Both the position numbers and the translations under genes were made by a program. This document shows, one piece after another, positions 44,249-55,571 of a stretch of 64,000 nucleotides of DNA; positions within the stretch are counted from its first letter, which is position 1, and each line of letters opens with the position of its first letter. This DNA is from Bacillus sp. Y1 (GTDB taxonomy: Bacteria; Bacillota; Bacilli; Bacillales; Cytobacillaceae), in contig NZ_CP030028.1 in NCBI RefSeq assembly GCF_003586445.1, forward strand, positions 4,796,501 to 4,860,500. The letters are read 5' to 3'. The notes below the pieces were generated by a model, which saw nothing but the letters and a program-made list of their open reading frames with translations, was not told where the DNA came from and did not search any database.

Positions 44249-44776
44249 ATGTTAAAAATGTTCACAACCCAAATGACTGGATTATTTAAAAAAATCCAAG
44301 ATAAAGAAGACCTTTCCATAGAGGATGGCTCAAGACTTCTTGCCCAAGCACTTATTGGAGATGGCCATATATTTATATATGCAGAAAATGAACTTTCTGC
44401 CGTTCAAGCCGAAGCTATTCAAAGTAAGGAGCCTTTACAGCGCGCTCGTGTGCTTGAGGGTTTGGCACAAATCGATCAGGTGACAGTTGCCGACCGTGTA
44501 TTGATTTTGGCAAGAACCACTCACGATGACCGAGCAGTCGCGATTGGGAAAGCTCTTGAAGAAAAAGGAATTCCGTTTGTATCGGTTGCTACTGTAGACG
44601 AGGGTGATGGGGATGCGCTGAATGATTTAGCTCATGTTCATATCGACCTTCAATTAAAAAAGGGACTGCTTCCCGATGAGGAAGGAAACCGCTATGGCTA
44701 CCCCGCATCCATGGCCGCTCTATATGTTTATTATGGATTAAAGTTCACGATTGATGAGATTATGGAAGAATATTAA
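44249..44776 (+). CDS. ywjG: DUF2529 family protein YwjG
   Basis: 175 aa from ATG 44249, preceded by TTTGGAGG; an upstream in-frame start at 44222 lacks a site. The protein resembles a SIS-type sugar-isomerase fold (GDGHIFIYAENELSAV, then DRVLILARTTHDD), consistent with DUF2529, function unknown. It is divergently transcribed from spo0F as in B. subtilis. Plus-strand gene amid minus-strand neighbours. Confidence 0.88.
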   Translation: MLKMFTTQMTGLFKKIQDKEDLSIEDGSRLLAQALIGDGHIFIYAENELSAVQAEAIQSKEPLQRARVLEGLAQIDQVTVADRVLILARTTHDDRAVAIGKALEEKGIPFVSVATVDEGDGDALNDLAHVHIDLQLKKGLLPDEEGNRYGYPASMAALYVYYGLKFTIDEIMEEY

Positions 44777-44778
44777 TA

Positions 44779-44895
44779 GAAAAGCGGAAGCGACTTGTTC
44801 AGCCCCGACAAGCATAAGACGAGCCACGTAGGAAGGCCCGCCTTCTGGAGGGGGTTGGCTTATGACCTCGAGGGGCTAGTCGCTGGAGCTGGACA
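44779..44895. repeat. Palindromic dispersed element after ywjG (family 2, copy D)
   Basis: 117 bp beginning two bases after the ywjG stop. Outer stem AGCGACT / AGTCGCT, next AGCCCC / GGGGCT, internal GAAGGC / GCCTTC. The outer and internal stems differ from copy C at 16534 by paired substitutions. It could double as a 3' end structure for ywjG. Confidence 0.8.
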
Positions 44896-45063
44896 GTATG
44901 TACTCCTGATTGGGGGTGTTTTTATGTACAAACCAAAAAAGCCCCCCACATCCGCGTAAAGGGTTCTGTTTTCGGATACTTTCTTATTAAAATACACAAG
45001 AATGACGTATGAATTTGCATACGTCTTTTCTTTATTTATTAGTGTTTCTACGAAGGTCTAAGA

Positions 45064-45420
45064 GGGTCCGCACTTATCTTTTGGGGATCAGGTTAAGCAC
45101 CCGAGCTGATAAATAGACGGAGAAATTCCGCTTAATTAGTAATTCTTATTAAAAAAGGCTTAAATAAACGGAGTGATTCCGCCTATTGGCTCAAAAAATT
45201 CGTAAATAGGAGATTTTGCTTTGCATAAGCGGAAAACCTCCCCTTATTTACCCCAAAACGAGGCTCCTTTTTGCATTTAACTGGAAATTCTCCGCTTATT
45301 TCACTTTTGCTAGTTACTTGATTAAGGACAAAACATCTTATTTATAAAGTAGTGAGGTTTTAAATAAATTTTTTTGTATTCATAATAAATAAACTCGCCA
45401 ATTACTATGGCGAGTTTATT
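45064..45420. repeat. Long duplicated intergenic element, copy 1 (downstream of pyrG)
   Basis: About 357 bp matching 61521-61780. Shared blocks include GGGGATCAGGTTAAGCA, GAGCTGATAAATAGACGGAG, GAGATTTTGCTTTGCATAAG, and the terminal hairpin around CTCGCCAATTACTAT. Inside are small hairpins such as CGGA-loop-TCCG and ATAAG/CTTAT. Copy 1 has one extra 51-bp unit compared with copy 2. No ORF. Between 44896 and 45063 nothing else is recognisable. Confidence 0.8.
45388..45420 (-). terminator. Terminator after pyrG, within the duplicated element
   Basis: Perfect stem AATAAACTCGCC / GGCGAGTTTATT with a nine-base loop; the minus-strand tail is TATTATG after TTTATT. It lies 82 bp past the pyrG stop and has a counterpart in copy 2. 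Confidence 0.75.
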
Positions 45421-45501
45421 TTATATACCCATAATGATGCCAATACGACTGTCAATTCGGTTCGAAACGAACTCATTAACATCCGCGGGAGGCATTCTAT
45501 A

Positions 45502-47154
<1,653 letters not shown>

Positions 47155-47220
47155 TTACATTGGCAAGGGGATAAAACGATTTTTGAAGACCGATTTTCAC
47201 ACCTGAAAAGAGCCTGTAAA

Positions 47221-47262
47221 AAAATAAAAACGCCCCTCCTGCTAGAAATAGCAAGGGGAGCG
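47221..47262 (-). terminator. pyrG leader attenuator hairpin
   Basis: CGCTCCCCTTGC pairs with GCAGGAGGGGCG (11 of 12 positions counting G-U) followed on the minus strand by TTTTTATTTTT. It is an intrinsic terminator about 40 bases into the pyrG leader. Its 5' strand is C/U-rich and can pair instead with a G-run at the transcript 5' end, the CTP-sensing mechanism known for B. subtilis pyrG. Confidence 0.88.
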
Positions 47263-47296
47263 TGAAATTACGTTTCGATTGTTCCTTTTTAAGGAG

Positions 47297-47335
47297 CCCA
47301 AAAAGTATTCTACCTACAGCTCTGTAAAAAGTCAA
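47297..47335 (-). promoter_or_regulatory. pyrG promoter and GGGC transcription start
   Basis: Minus strand: TTGACT (47330-47335), 17 bp, TAGAAT (47307-47312), then seven bases to GGGCTCC starting at 47299. In B. subtilis pyrG, low CTP makes RNA polymerase stall at the C in position 4 and add extra G residues to the GGG start, and the poly-G then blocks the attenuator. The same initial sequence is present here. Confidence 0.88.
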
Positions 47336-47358
47336 GTCGAGATCCTACAAAATTCGAC

Positions 47359-47931
47359 TTAAAGATCCTCGTCATCCTCAGCATCAAAATCATCTTCTTC
47401 AAGGTCTTCATCGTCTTCATCTTCGTCCAGATCGAATTCCTCATCATCTTCGATAAGGTCATCATCATCATCTTCTACATCTTCATCAATGTCATCATCT
47501 AGAAGATCGTCATCATCATCTTCGTCATCGAAGTCATCATCCACATCATCGTAATCGAGCTCTTCTTCCTCTAACTCGTCATACTCTTCAATGTCAAGAT
47601 CCTCGTCCTCATCGACAACTTTCTTCGCCTTTTTCTTCTTCGGCTTTACAGCTGTAACGTGTTCTTCTTCTGTTTGGTCTACTGGATACCAAACGCGAAG
47701 ACCCCAGCGGTTTTCACCAATCGTCATAAAGCGTCCATCTATATTTAAATCCGTATAAAATTGAGCAATTCTCGCTCTCACTTCATCTTCTGTTAATCCA
47801 CGCAGCTCTGTGATTTCATCCATTAATTCTTTAAAAGAGACCGGCTGTTTCTTTTCCTTAAGCAATTCAAACGCAATCTCAATTAAGGACATTTCTTGCA
47901 ATTCTTCTTGAGTAACTTGTTTCAAACTCAA
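47359..47931 (-). CDS. rpoE: RNA polymerase delta subunit
   Basis: 190 aa from TTG 47931 (MSLKQVTQEEL), eight bases after AAAGGAAG; this matches the family N-terminus better than a GTG at 47940. N-terminal globular domain (1-90) with AQFYTDLNIDGRF and NRWGLRVWYP, a lysine patch KPKKKKAKK, and an extremely acidic tail (about 110-190). Delta lowers nonspecific nucleic-acid binding and speeds RNA polymerase recycling. Upstream of pyrG as in other Bacilli. Confidence 0.97.
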   Translation of the reverse strand: MSLKQVTQEELQEMSLIEIAFELLKEKKQPVSFKELMDEITELRGLTEDEVRARIAQFYTDLNIDGRFMTIGENRWGLRVWYPVDQTEEEHVTAVKPKKKKAKKVVDEDEDLDIEEYDELEEEELDYDDVDDDFDDEDDDDDLLDDDIDEDVEDDDDDLIEDDEEFDLDEDEDDEDLEEDDFDAEDDEDL

Positions 47932-48056
47932 TATTTGCACTTCCTTTCGCTATGTAAAACACGACAAATAAAATATGTATACAATTATTGCATATTCTTC
48001 ATTATAAACAAAATATGAACCTTTATGCTAGTTCTATCTAATCGATACCAAACTTT

Positions 48057-48242
48057 TTAGTACTTGCCCTCGCTTTTCTGCCTCTTTTTCTCTTTAAGAA
48101 ATAATCTGACTGCTAAATAGAAGAAAAAAAAGGCCAATAGAAAGAAAGGGATGGCACCAAGCTGCAATGAGTATAGATAAATAGCAGAAACAACAGTAAG
48201 GATAACAGCAATAAATTGAAGAAGTTGTTTCAAATATCTCAC
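48057..48242 (-). CDS. Small two-helix membrane protein of unknown function
   Basis: 61 aa with two hydrophobic segments (about 8-25 and 30-48) and a basic C-terminal tail LKEKKRQKSEGKY, suggesting an inside-positive orientation of the tail. Start is a GTG at 48242 with a weak GGGAT site, or a TTG three codons later. Composition and charge pattern look like a real membrane protein, but I do not recognise a family. Located between icmF and rpoE. Confidence 0.5.
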   Translation of the reverse strand: MRYLKQLLQFIAVILTVVSAIYLYSLQLGAIPFFLLAFFFFYLAVRLFLKEKKRQKSEGKY

Positions 48243-48333
48243 ATCCCGTGAAAATGGTTAGGTCCTTCGTTTGAAAAAGACCTTTCTATCTTCTTCTATT
48301 ATAGTAAAAATTAGGACATTTTAGGTATGAGTT

Positions 48334-48387
48334 ATGTAAAAAAAGTGTAAAGAGCAAAGAGAAAGCGCTAGCTTTCACTTTGCTCTT
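48334..48387 (-). terminator. Terminator after icmF
   Basis: AAGAGCAAAG with CTTTGCTCTT encloses GAAAGC with GCTTTC; the minus-strand tail reaches TTTTTTT after a short spacer. Lies just past the icmF stop. Confidence 0.85.
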
Positions 48388-48394
48388 ATTCTTA

Positions 48395-51300
48395 CTACAT
48401 ATTTCTCCGGTACTGCCCGCCAACCTCATATAATGCCCTGGTGATTTGACCGAGGCTTGCTACTTTTACTGTTTCCATTAGTTCCTCGAAAATATTGCCG
48501 TTATTGACTGCTGATTGTTTTAGTTTTTGCAACGCTTTCGCTATTTGATCTTTGTTTCGCTCTTGGAACTCACGTAGATTTTGAATTTGTAGTTCTTTTT
48601 CTTCTTTTGTTGCTCGTGCCAGTTCCATATTGTCTGTTTCTTCTTCTGAAGGAGGATTCGGATTTAAATACGTGTTGACGCCGATGATCGGCAGCTCACC
48701 CGTATGCTTTTTCATTTCATAATACATCGATTCGTCTTGAATTTTTCCGCGCTGGTATTGTGTCTCCATCGCACCGAGTACTCCCCCACGGTCATTCAAT
48801 CGCTCGAACTCTTGAAGAACCATTTCCTCCACTAAGTCCGTGAGCTCTTCAACAATAAACGACCCTTGAAGAGGATTTTCATTTTTTGATAAGCCATGCT
48901 CTTTTGTAATAATCATTTGAATCGCCATCGCACGCCGAACCGACTCTTCTGTTGGGGTTGTTATCGCTTCATCGTACGCATTCGTATGGAGCGAGTTACA
49001 GTTATCCTGAAGTGCCATGAGTGCTTGAAGCGTGGTGCGGATATCATTAAAATCTATTTCCTGCGCATGAAGGGAGCGTCCGCTAGTTTGAACATGATAC
49101 TTCAGCTTTTGACTTCGCTCATTTGCTCCGTACTTTTCTCTCATCACGGTAGCCCAAATACGTCGGGCGACGCGTCCAATTACCGTATATTCTGGGTCAA
49201 GCCCATTAGAGAAAAAGAAGGACAAATTCGGTGCAAAATCATCAATATGCATACCACGGCTTAAGTAGTACTCCACATACGTTAGTCCATTTGCAAGTGT
49301 AAAGGCAAGCTGAGAAATGGGATTGGCCCCTGCTTCAGCGATATGGTAGCCAGATATCGAAACGGAATAATAGTTACGAACTTTATGATCAATAAAATAT
49401 TGCTGAATATCCCCCATCATTCGAAGCGCAAACTCTGTGGAGAAAATACATGTATTCTGCCCTTGATCTTCTTTTAAAATATCGGCTTGAACCGTGCCTC
49501 TCACGGTTGAAAGAGTGGCAGCCTTGACATGAGTCCATTCTTCGAGTGTGAGTGGTCGACCTAGTTCCTGTTCCTTTTTTTCAACCTGCTGTTCAATCGC
49601 TGTATTCATAAACATCGCCAAAATAATCGGAGCCGGACCGTTAATCGTCATGGACACAGAAGTGGAAGGATGGCATAAATCAAAGCCATCATACAGCTTT
49701 TTCATATCATCTAATGTACAGATGCTTACACCGCTTTCCCCAACTTTCCCATATATATCTGGCCGATAATCCGGATCTTCCCCGTACAAAGTGACCGAAT
49801 CAAACGCTGTACTCAAACGCTTCGCATCGTCATCCTTTGAAAGATAATGAAAGCGTCGGTTTGTCCTTTCTGGTGTTCCTTCCCCTGCGAACTGACGCTT
49901 CGGGTCTTCGCCCTCACGCTTAAACGGAAACACTCCTGCTGTGTATGGAAATTCACCCGGCACATTTTCTTTGTACACCCAGCGAATAATTTCTCCATAA
50001 TCCTTGTATTTCGGTAAAACAACCTTCGGAATCAATAAGCCTGACAAGCTTTTTGTTTTTAAAATCGTAACGATTTCCTTGTCTCGGATCTTGGTCACGA
50101 ATCGGTCGGAGCTATAAAGCTTTTGTTTTTCCTCCCAAGAAGATAACACCTTTTTGGTTTCGGCCGTAAGCTTTTCCTCCACCCCAGCCTTTAGTTCCTC
50201 TAACGCCTTTATCGCATCTTCACTTATGCCTGTTTCTGTTAAAGAATCAAGCGTGCCTTCTATTTGAAAAAGCTTTCGAGCAAGGTTTGCCTGCTCCTCC
50301 GCTTTTTTATGGTAGCCTCGAACGGCATCTGAGATTTCACGTAAATAGTAGCGGCGATCATTAGGGATAATGACGCTCTGCTTTTCTACAAGAGCATTTT
50401 TGGTAAAAGTGGTCGAAAATGTCGAGCCTGTTTTTTCATTTAATGTCTCGATCAGTGCCGCAAACAGAGCATTTGTGCCCGAATCATTGAACTGGCTTGC
50501 AATTGTCCCGTATACCGGCATGTCTTCCAGCTCTTTTTCGAAAAGCATGCGACTGCGCTGATACTGCTTTTGCACTTGTCGAAGAGCATCTTCAGATCCT
50601 TTTCGCTCAAACTTATTGATGACGATTAAATCGGCGTAATCAATCATGTCAATCTTTTCAAGCTGCGATGGCGCACCGAACTCACTCGTCATGACGTACA
50701 TAGATACATCACAAATCTCCGCAATCTCTGCATCACCTTGGCCAATTCCACTCGTTTCTACGATAATGAGATCAAAGCCAGCCGCCTTGACGACCGCAAT
50801 CGCATCTTGAATCGCAAGCGAGAGTTCGGTCTTTGATTGTCTGGTCGCTAAGCTTCGCATATACACTCTTGGGGAAAAAATCGCATTCATTCGGATTCGG
50901 TCCCCAAGCAACGCTCCACCCGTTTTTTGCTTGGTGGGGTCAACAGATAGTACCGCGACCTTTTGCTCGGGTACTTCATTAATAAAGCGACGAATCAGTT
51001 CATCTGTTAAGGAGCTTTTTCCGGCACCACCTGTCCCTGTAATCCCGAGGACAGGAACCGATTTTTGCAGTGCCTTCACCTGCTGCATCACAGTTTCTAC
51101 CGCTGCGGCGCTTTCTTTGTTTGCACCTACCTGCTGCTCGGCAAATGTAATCAGCTTGGCTGTTGCAATCGTGTCACCCGAATCTAGCTTTGAAAGATAC
51201 GCATCCACCTCAGACGTAATGGTTGGGTAATCGCATTCCTCTAACATAAGGTCAATCATTCCCTGCAAACCAAGCAATCTTCCGTCTTCAGGTGAGAAAA

Positions 51301-51661
51301 TTCGAGCAATCCCATATTGATGAAGCTCCTTAATTTCACGGGGAATAATCACCCCACCTCCACCGCCATATATACGGATGTGAGTGGCACCCTTTTCCTT
51401 TAGAAGATCATACATGTACTTAAAATACTCCACATGCCCACCTTGGTAAGAGGAGATCGCAATTCCTTGAACATCCTCTTGAATCGCAGCATTCACCACT
51501 TCTTCAACCGAACGGTTATGGCCTAAGTGAATGACCTCTGCCCCACTCGCCTGTAGAATTCTTCTCATAATATTGATCGAGGCATCATGACCGTCAAACA
51601 AGCTAGACGCGGTAACAAATCGGATATGACGCGTTGGTTTATATGTTGGTTTCGTACTCAT
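48395..51661 (-). CDS. icmF: Fused isobutyryl-CoA mutase IcmF
   Basis: 1088 aa. Order: B12-binding domain (about 10-140, [15 protein letters not shown]), MeaI-type G-protein chaperone (about 190-420, Walker [10 protein letters not shown]), linker, and a TIM-barrel acyl-CoA mutase domain (about 530-1088). It interconverts isobutyryl-CoA and n-butyryl-CoA using adenosylcobalamin, with GTP hydrolysis for cofactor loading. Some IcmF also act on isovaleryl/pivalyl-CoA. Start overlaps the TetR gene stop by four bases, the end of an acyl-CoA degradation operon. Confidence 0.95.
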   Translation of the reverse strand: MSTKPTYKPTRHIRFVTASSLFDGHDASINIMRRILQASGAEVIHLGHNRSVEEVVNAAIQEDVQGIAISSYQGGHVEYFKYMYDLLKEKGATHIRIYGGGGGVIIPREIKELHQYGIARIFSPEDGRLLGLQGMIDLMLEECDYPTITSEVDAYLSKLDSGDTIATAKLITFAEQQVGANKESAAAVETVMQQVKALQKSVPVLGITGTGGAGKSSLTDELIRRFINEVPEQKVAVLSVDPTKQKTGGALLGDRIRMNAIFSPRVYMRSLATRQSKTELSLAIQDAIAVVKAAGFDLIIVETSGIGQGDAEIAEICDVSMYVMTSEFGAPSQLEKIDMIDYADLIVINKFERKGSEDALRQVQKQYQRSRMLFEKELEDMPVYGTIASQFNDSGTNALFAALIETLNEKTGSTFSTTFTKNALVEKQSVIIPNDRRYYLREISDAVRGYHKKAEEQANLARKLFQIEGTLDSLTETGISEDAIKALEELKAGVEEKLTAETKKVLSSWEEKQKLYSSDRFVTKIRDKEIVTILKTKSLSGLLIPKVVLPKYKDYGEIIRWVYKENVPGEFPYTAGVFPFKREGEDPKRQFAGEGTPERTNRRFHYLSKDDDAKRLSTAFDSVTLYGEDPDYRPDIYGKVGESGVSICTLDDMKKLYDGFDLCHPSTSVSMTINGPAPIILAMFMNTAIEQQVEKKEQELGRPLTLEEWTHVKAATLSTVRGTVQADILKEDQGQNTCIFSTEFALRMMGDIQQYFIDHKVRNYYSVSISGYHIAEAGANPISQLAFTLANGLTYVEYYLSRGMHIDDFAPNLSFFFSNGLDPEYTVIGRVARRIWATVMREKYGANERSQKLKYHVQTSGRSLHAQEIDFNDIRTTLQALMALQDNCNSLHTNAYDEAITTPTEESVRRAMAIQMIITKEHGLSKNENPLQGSFIVEELTDLVEEMVLQEFERLNDRGGVLGAMETQYQRGKIQDESMYYEMKKHTGELPIIGVNTYLNPNPPSEEETDNMELARATKEEKELQIQNLREFQERNKDQIAKALQKLKQSAVNNGNIFEELMETVKVASLGQITRALYEVGGQYRRNM

Positions 51662-52293
51662 TGTTCTCCTCCCATCCTCGTTATGCCTGAAAACAATAGC
51701 TCTGTTTGAAGGGTGATGTATTCCTCAAGCGTGTAGAGCTTTTGGAGTGCCCAGCGTCTGAATCCCCACATTTGTCCTTGAACAAAAATATTATGAGCAA
51801 TCATTTTCACCTGTTTTTCAGTAAGATTGATCTCCCCATTTTCCACACAGCGGGCAATCACATCCTCAAACATTGCTACCATTTCCATTTCTTTTCTTAG
51901 TACATACGGAAGAGCATCCTTGTTCAGCGATTTTGCCTCCTGGTACATGACGAGTACTTCTGACTGGAGCTCATCCATGACGCGAAAATAATTGGCAATC
52001 CCTCGCTCCAAGCTTTGTAACGTTCCCTTTTTCGTATCTAAATCCTTTTGCAACCGCTCCTGCACTTCGTCATAAATATGATCACAGACCAGGTACAACA
52101 CATCCTCCTTCGTCCGTATATATTCATACAAGGTTCCAATGCTAAAGCCGGATGCTTTCGCAATTTCTCTAGTTGTAGTGCGATGAAAGCCCTTCTCTTT
52201 AAAAAGCGCAACCGCCCCTTTAATCATCTGGTCACGCCTTTTTACGACGAGCTGTTCATCCTTCACAGAGGCATGAACTTCTCTTTTTTTCAT
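51658..52293 (-). CDS. TetR/AcrR-family regulator, FadR-like
   Basis: 211 aa. N-terminal helix-turn-helix (about 25-70) with [20 protein letters not shown]; the C-terminal domain should bind an acyl-CoA ligand. Position between icmF and acyl-CoA dehydrogenase genes suggests it represses this cluster and is relieved by acyl-CoA, as FadR does in B. subtilis. Two matching 18-bp palindromes lie upstream of thl and fadF. The identity of the ligand is inferred. Confidence 0.85.
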   Translation of the reverse strand: MKKREVHASVKDEQLVVKRRDQMIKGAVALFKEKGFHRTTTREIAKASGFSIGTLYEYIRTKEDVLYLVCDHIYDEVQERLQKDLDTKKGTLQSLERGIANYFRVMDELQSEVLVMYQEAKSLNKDALPYVLRKEMEMVAMFEDVIARCVENGEINLTEKQVKMIAHNIFVQGQMWGFRRWALQKLYTLEEYITLQTELLFSGITRMGGEQ

Positions 52294-52328
52294 CGATTTT
52301 TCTACCCCTTTAGAGAGATTTCTTCGTT

Positions 52329-53468
52329 CTATTTCGTAATCATCCGCGAAATAACGAGTCGTTGGATTTCCTGTGTTCCTTCATAAATTTGCGTGATTTT
52401 TGCGTCTCGCATATATCGTTCCACCGGATAATCCTTTGTGTATCCATAGCCGCCAAAGATTTGGACCGCTTCTGTCGTTACTTTCATTGCAGTGTCACCA
52501 GCAAATAATTTGGACATTGCGGATTCTTTTCCGTACGGAAGGCCTTCCGACTCTAGCCATGCCGCTTGATAGGTTAATAATCTTGCTGCTTCAATACTTG
52601 TGGCCATATCCGCTAGCTTAAAGCCGACGCCTTGTTGTTGGGCGATTGGTTTTCCGAACTGCACGCGTTCTTTGGCATAATCGGTTGCTGCATCCAGTGC
52701 ACCCTGCGCGATTCCGACGGCTTGAGCCGCAATTCCGTTACGTCCACCATCAAGCGTCATCATCGCAATTTTAAACCCTTCTCCCTCTGCCCCAAGCATG
52801 TTAGTTGCAGGTACACGGCAGTCTTCAAAGATGATTTCTGTTGTTGGTGACGAACGAATGCCCAGCTTTTTCTCCTTTTTTCCGACCGAAAAGCCTGGCG
52901 TATCACTTTCTACAATAAAGGCAGAGGTTCCCTTATGCTTTTGTGTGGCATCCGTTACGGCAAACACCACATAAATATCTGCAATGCCGCCGTTCGTAAT
53001 AAAGATTTTGGAGCCGTTTAAAATAAAATCATCACCATCTCTACGTGCCGTGGTTTTCATGCCACCTGCGTCAGACCCGCTCCCCGGTTCGGTTAACCCG
53101 TAACCACCAATTTTTTCACCTAATGCCATCGGACGCAAAAACTTTTGCTTTTGCTCTTCACTACCAAACTTATAAATGGGCCATCCTGCTAAAGAGGTAT
53201 GAGCGGACAACGTCACACCGGTTGACGCACACACGCGAGATAACTCCTCAACCGCGATACAATAGGCTAAATAATCACTGCCAATTCCACCGTACTCTTC
53301 TGGCCAAGGAATACCCGTCAAACCAAGCTCCGCCATTTTATCGAAAATCTCGCGGTCAAATCGTTCTTCCTCATCTCTTTCTGCGGCTGTTGGTGCTACT
53401 TCATTTCTCGCAAAGTCACGAACCATCTTACGAATCATTTCATGTTCTTCTGACAATTTGAAATTCAT
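52329..53468 (-). CDS. acdA: Acyl-CoA dehydrogenase (AcdA-type)
   Basis: 379 aa. FAD enzyme introducing the 2,3-double bond in acyl-CoA. Family landmarks: [20 protein letters not shown], and the catalytic base Glu363 in [10 protein letters not shown]. Corresponds by position to B. subtilis acdA. It lies 25 bp after a related dehydrogenase; the two differ enough to suggest different chain-length or branched substrates. Confidence 0.93.
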   Translation of the reverse strand: MNFKLSEEHEMIRKMVRDFARNEVAPTAAERDEEERFDREIFDKMAELGLTGIPWPEEYGGIGSDYLAYCIAVEELSRVCASTGVTLSAHTSLAGWPIYKFGSEEQKQKFLRPMALGEKIGGYGLTEPGSGSDAGGMKTTARRDGDDFILNGSKIFITNGGIADIYVVFAVTDATQKHKGTSAFIVESDTPGFSVGKKEKKLGIRSSPTTEIIFEDCRVPATNMLGAEGEGFKIAMMTLDGGRNGIAAQAVGIAQGALDAATDYAKERVQFGKPIAQQQGVGFKLADMATSIEAARLLTYQAAWLESEGLPYGKESAMSKLFAGDTAMKVTTEAVQIFGGYGYTKDYPVERYMRDAKITQIYEGTQEIQRLVISRMITK

Positions 53469-53493
53469 CTTGTTCCCCTCGCTTTTTCAAAGT

Positions 53494-54612
53494 CTATAAA
53501 TGCTTGCTAATAACAATGCGTTGAATTTCGCTTGTTCCTTCGTATATTTCGGTCACTTTTGCATCCCGGAAAAAACGCTCGACTGGGTAATCCTCTGTAT
53601 ATCCGTAACCACCGAACACTTGAATGGCCTCAGTTGTTACCTCCATCGCTGTTTTGGAGGCAAATAATTTGGCCATGGAAGCTTCTTTTCCACATGGTTG
53701 CCCTAGGGAGCGAAGCTGGGCTGCTCGATAGATTAATAGTTTTGCAGCTTCAATATTCGTTGCCATATCAGCTAATTTAAAACCAATTCCTTGCTGATAA
53801 GAGATTGGTTTTCCAAACTGGATACGCTGTTTCGCGTAGTCGACGGCTGCCTCATAAGCTGCTTCGGCAATTCCAAGTGCTTGGGCAGCAATGCCGATTC
53901 TTCCAACATCTAAATTGCCAAGAGCTATTTTTAAGCCTTGGCCTTCTTCACCAAGTAAGTTTTCTACTGGCACCTGCATATCTTCAAATGTAAGCTGAAC
54001 GGTTCTTGACCCGTGCAAGCCCATCTTGTGCTCGTCTTTCCCGATCACAAGTCCTGGGGTGTTTTTTTCAACGATAAAAGCCGAGATTCCTTTGCCTTCT
54101 ATTGAGGCAAACACAATATAAATATCTGCTTCCCCACCATTTGTAATAAACACTTTTGAGCCGTTGATGACATAATGGTTCTCTTTTTTGACGGCACGTG
54201 ATTTTAAGCTTGCAGCGTCAGAGCCCGCACTCGGCTCGGTTAAGCAAAAGGCGCCCAAGTATTCCCCACTTGCGAGCTTAGGGACGTACTTTTTCTTTTG
54301 CTTTTCGCTACCAAAGTAAAGAATCGGATTCGTACCGACTGATGTATGCACAGAGAGAATGACTCCGATCGTGGCACTTACTTTTGAAAGCTCGTGAATC
54401 GCTATGATATATGAGGTGAAATCCATCTCCGCTCCGCCGTACTGTTCAGGAACAGGTATCCCCATGAGGCCGAGTTCCCCCATTTGCTTAAGGATGCCTC
54501 TGGGAAACTCTCCTTGTTCCATTTTTTCAATAAATGGACTGATCTCGGTTCGGGCAAAATCCTGAACCATCTTTCTCATCATCTGCTGTTCTTCCGTCCA
54601 TCGTAAATCCAT
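53494..54612 (-). CDS. Acyl-CoA dehydrogenase (MmgC-like)
   Basis: 372 aa, second paralogue. Shows FCLTEPSAGSDAAS, FITNGGEADIYIVFA and catalytic Glu358 in IYEGTSEIQR. It resembles short-chain or butyryl-CoA dehydrogenases such as MmgC. In the operon thl-hbd-acd, it would complete a butyryl/short-chain beta-oxidation set with its neighbours and feed IcmF chemistry. Confidence 0.92.
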   Translation of the reverse strand: MDLRWTEEQQMMRKMVQDFARTEISPFIEKMEQGEFPRGILKQMGELGLMGIPVPEQYGGAEMDFTSYIIAIHELSKVSATIGVILSVHTSVGTNPILYFGSEKQKKKYVPKLASGEYLGAFCLTEPSAGSDAASLKSRAVKKENHYVINGSKVFITNGGEADIYIVFASIEGKGISAFIVEKNTPGLVIGKDEHKMGLHGSRTVQLTFEDMQVPVENLLGEEGQGLKIALGNLDVGRIGIAAQALGIAEAAYEAAVDYAKQRIQFGKPISYQQGIGFKLADMATNIEAAKLLIYRAAQLRSLGQPCGKEASMAKLFASKTAMEVTTEAIQVFGGYGYTEDYPVERFFRDAKVTEIYEGTSEIQRIVISKHL

Positions 54613-54638
54613 ATCATTTCCTCCTGGAATCGGGGTAG

Positions 54639-55490
54639 TTAACTATACTCATAAAACCCGCGGCCTGATTTCCTTCCGAGCCAGCCAGCTTTTACGTATT
54701 TGCGGAGCAGCGGGCATGGGCGGTATTTGCTGTCGCCAAAGCCTTCGTAGAGGGTTTCCATTATATACAGACAGGTATCTAGCCCGATAAAGTCAGCCAA
54801 GGTGAGCGGACCCATTGGGTGGTTCATCCCAAGCTTCATGACCTCGTCGATTGCTTCCTTCGTCGCTACCCCTTCATACAGGGTGTAGATGGCTTCGTTA
54901 ATCATGGGCATGAGAATTCGATTGGACACGAATCCAGGGAAATCATTCACTTCAACTGGCACTTTTCCAATGGTTTTTGTCATACCTTCGATGAGTTCAT
55001 ATACCTCGTCATCTGTTGCCAAGCCGCGGATGATTTCTACGAGCTTCATGACTGGGACAGGATTCATAAAGTGCATTCCGATGACTTTTTCCGGTCTGGA
55101 GGTTGCTGCAGCAATTTCCGTGATCGGTAGCGAAGAGGTGTTGCTCGCTAAGATCGCGTGATCAGGAGCTATTTTATCGAGCTCACGGAAAATCTTTGTT
55201 TTAACCTCCATGTTTTCAACTGCTGCTTCAATCACTAGATCTACCCCACTTGCATTATGCAAATCAGTTGATGGCTGGATGTAGGCTAAAATCACTTCCA
55301 TTTGATCTTGTGTCATTTTTCCTTTGTCCACTTGGCGCGCTAGTTTTTTTCGGATCACCCCAAGCCCACGCAAAACGAAGTCTTCCTTCAAATCGTGCAA
55401 AATGACATCATAACCCGCTTGGGCACACACTTGGGCAATTCCCGATCCCATTTGGCCAGCTCCAATGACCATTACCTTTTTGATTTCCAT
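54639..55490 (-). CDS. 3-hydroxybutyryl-CoA dehydrogenase
   Basis: 283 aa from ATG 55490, which has AAGGGGGAT upstream; the in-frame extension to 55565 is not supported. NAD-binding motif VIGAGQMGSGIAQ (8-20), catalytic His region GMHFMNPVPVMKLVEII, C-terminal domain with HPMGPLTLADFIGLD. Oxidises 3-hydroxyacyl-CoA. Similar to MmgB/Hbd. Confidence 0.94.
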   Translation of the reverse strand: MEIKKVMVIGAGQMGSGIAQVCAQAGYDVILHDLKEDFVLRGLGVIRKKLARQVDKGKMTQDQMEVILAYIQPSTDLHNASGVDLVIEAAVENMEVKTKIFRELDKIAPDHAILASNTSSLPITEIAAATSRPEKVIGMHFMNPVPVMKLVEIIRGLATDDEVYELIEGMTKTIGKVPVEVNDFPGFVSNRILMPMINEAIYTLYEGVATKEAIDEVMKLGMNHPMGPLTLADFIGLDTCLYIMETLYEGFGDSKYRPCPLLRKYVKAGWLGRKSGRGFYEYS

Positions 55491-55571
55491 CTTATCCCCC
55501 TTCTCTACATTAAAAGTTCTTAAAAAAGGGGACATTCCGTACAAGACTGTCGGAAATCCCCCCAAAAAAGA

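Noticed and set aside
55491..55565. 25-residue N-terminal extension of the 3-hydroxybutyryl-CoA dehydrogenase
   Set aside because: The ATG at 55490 has a strong ribosome site and gives the standard N-terminus immediately before the NAD-binding motif.
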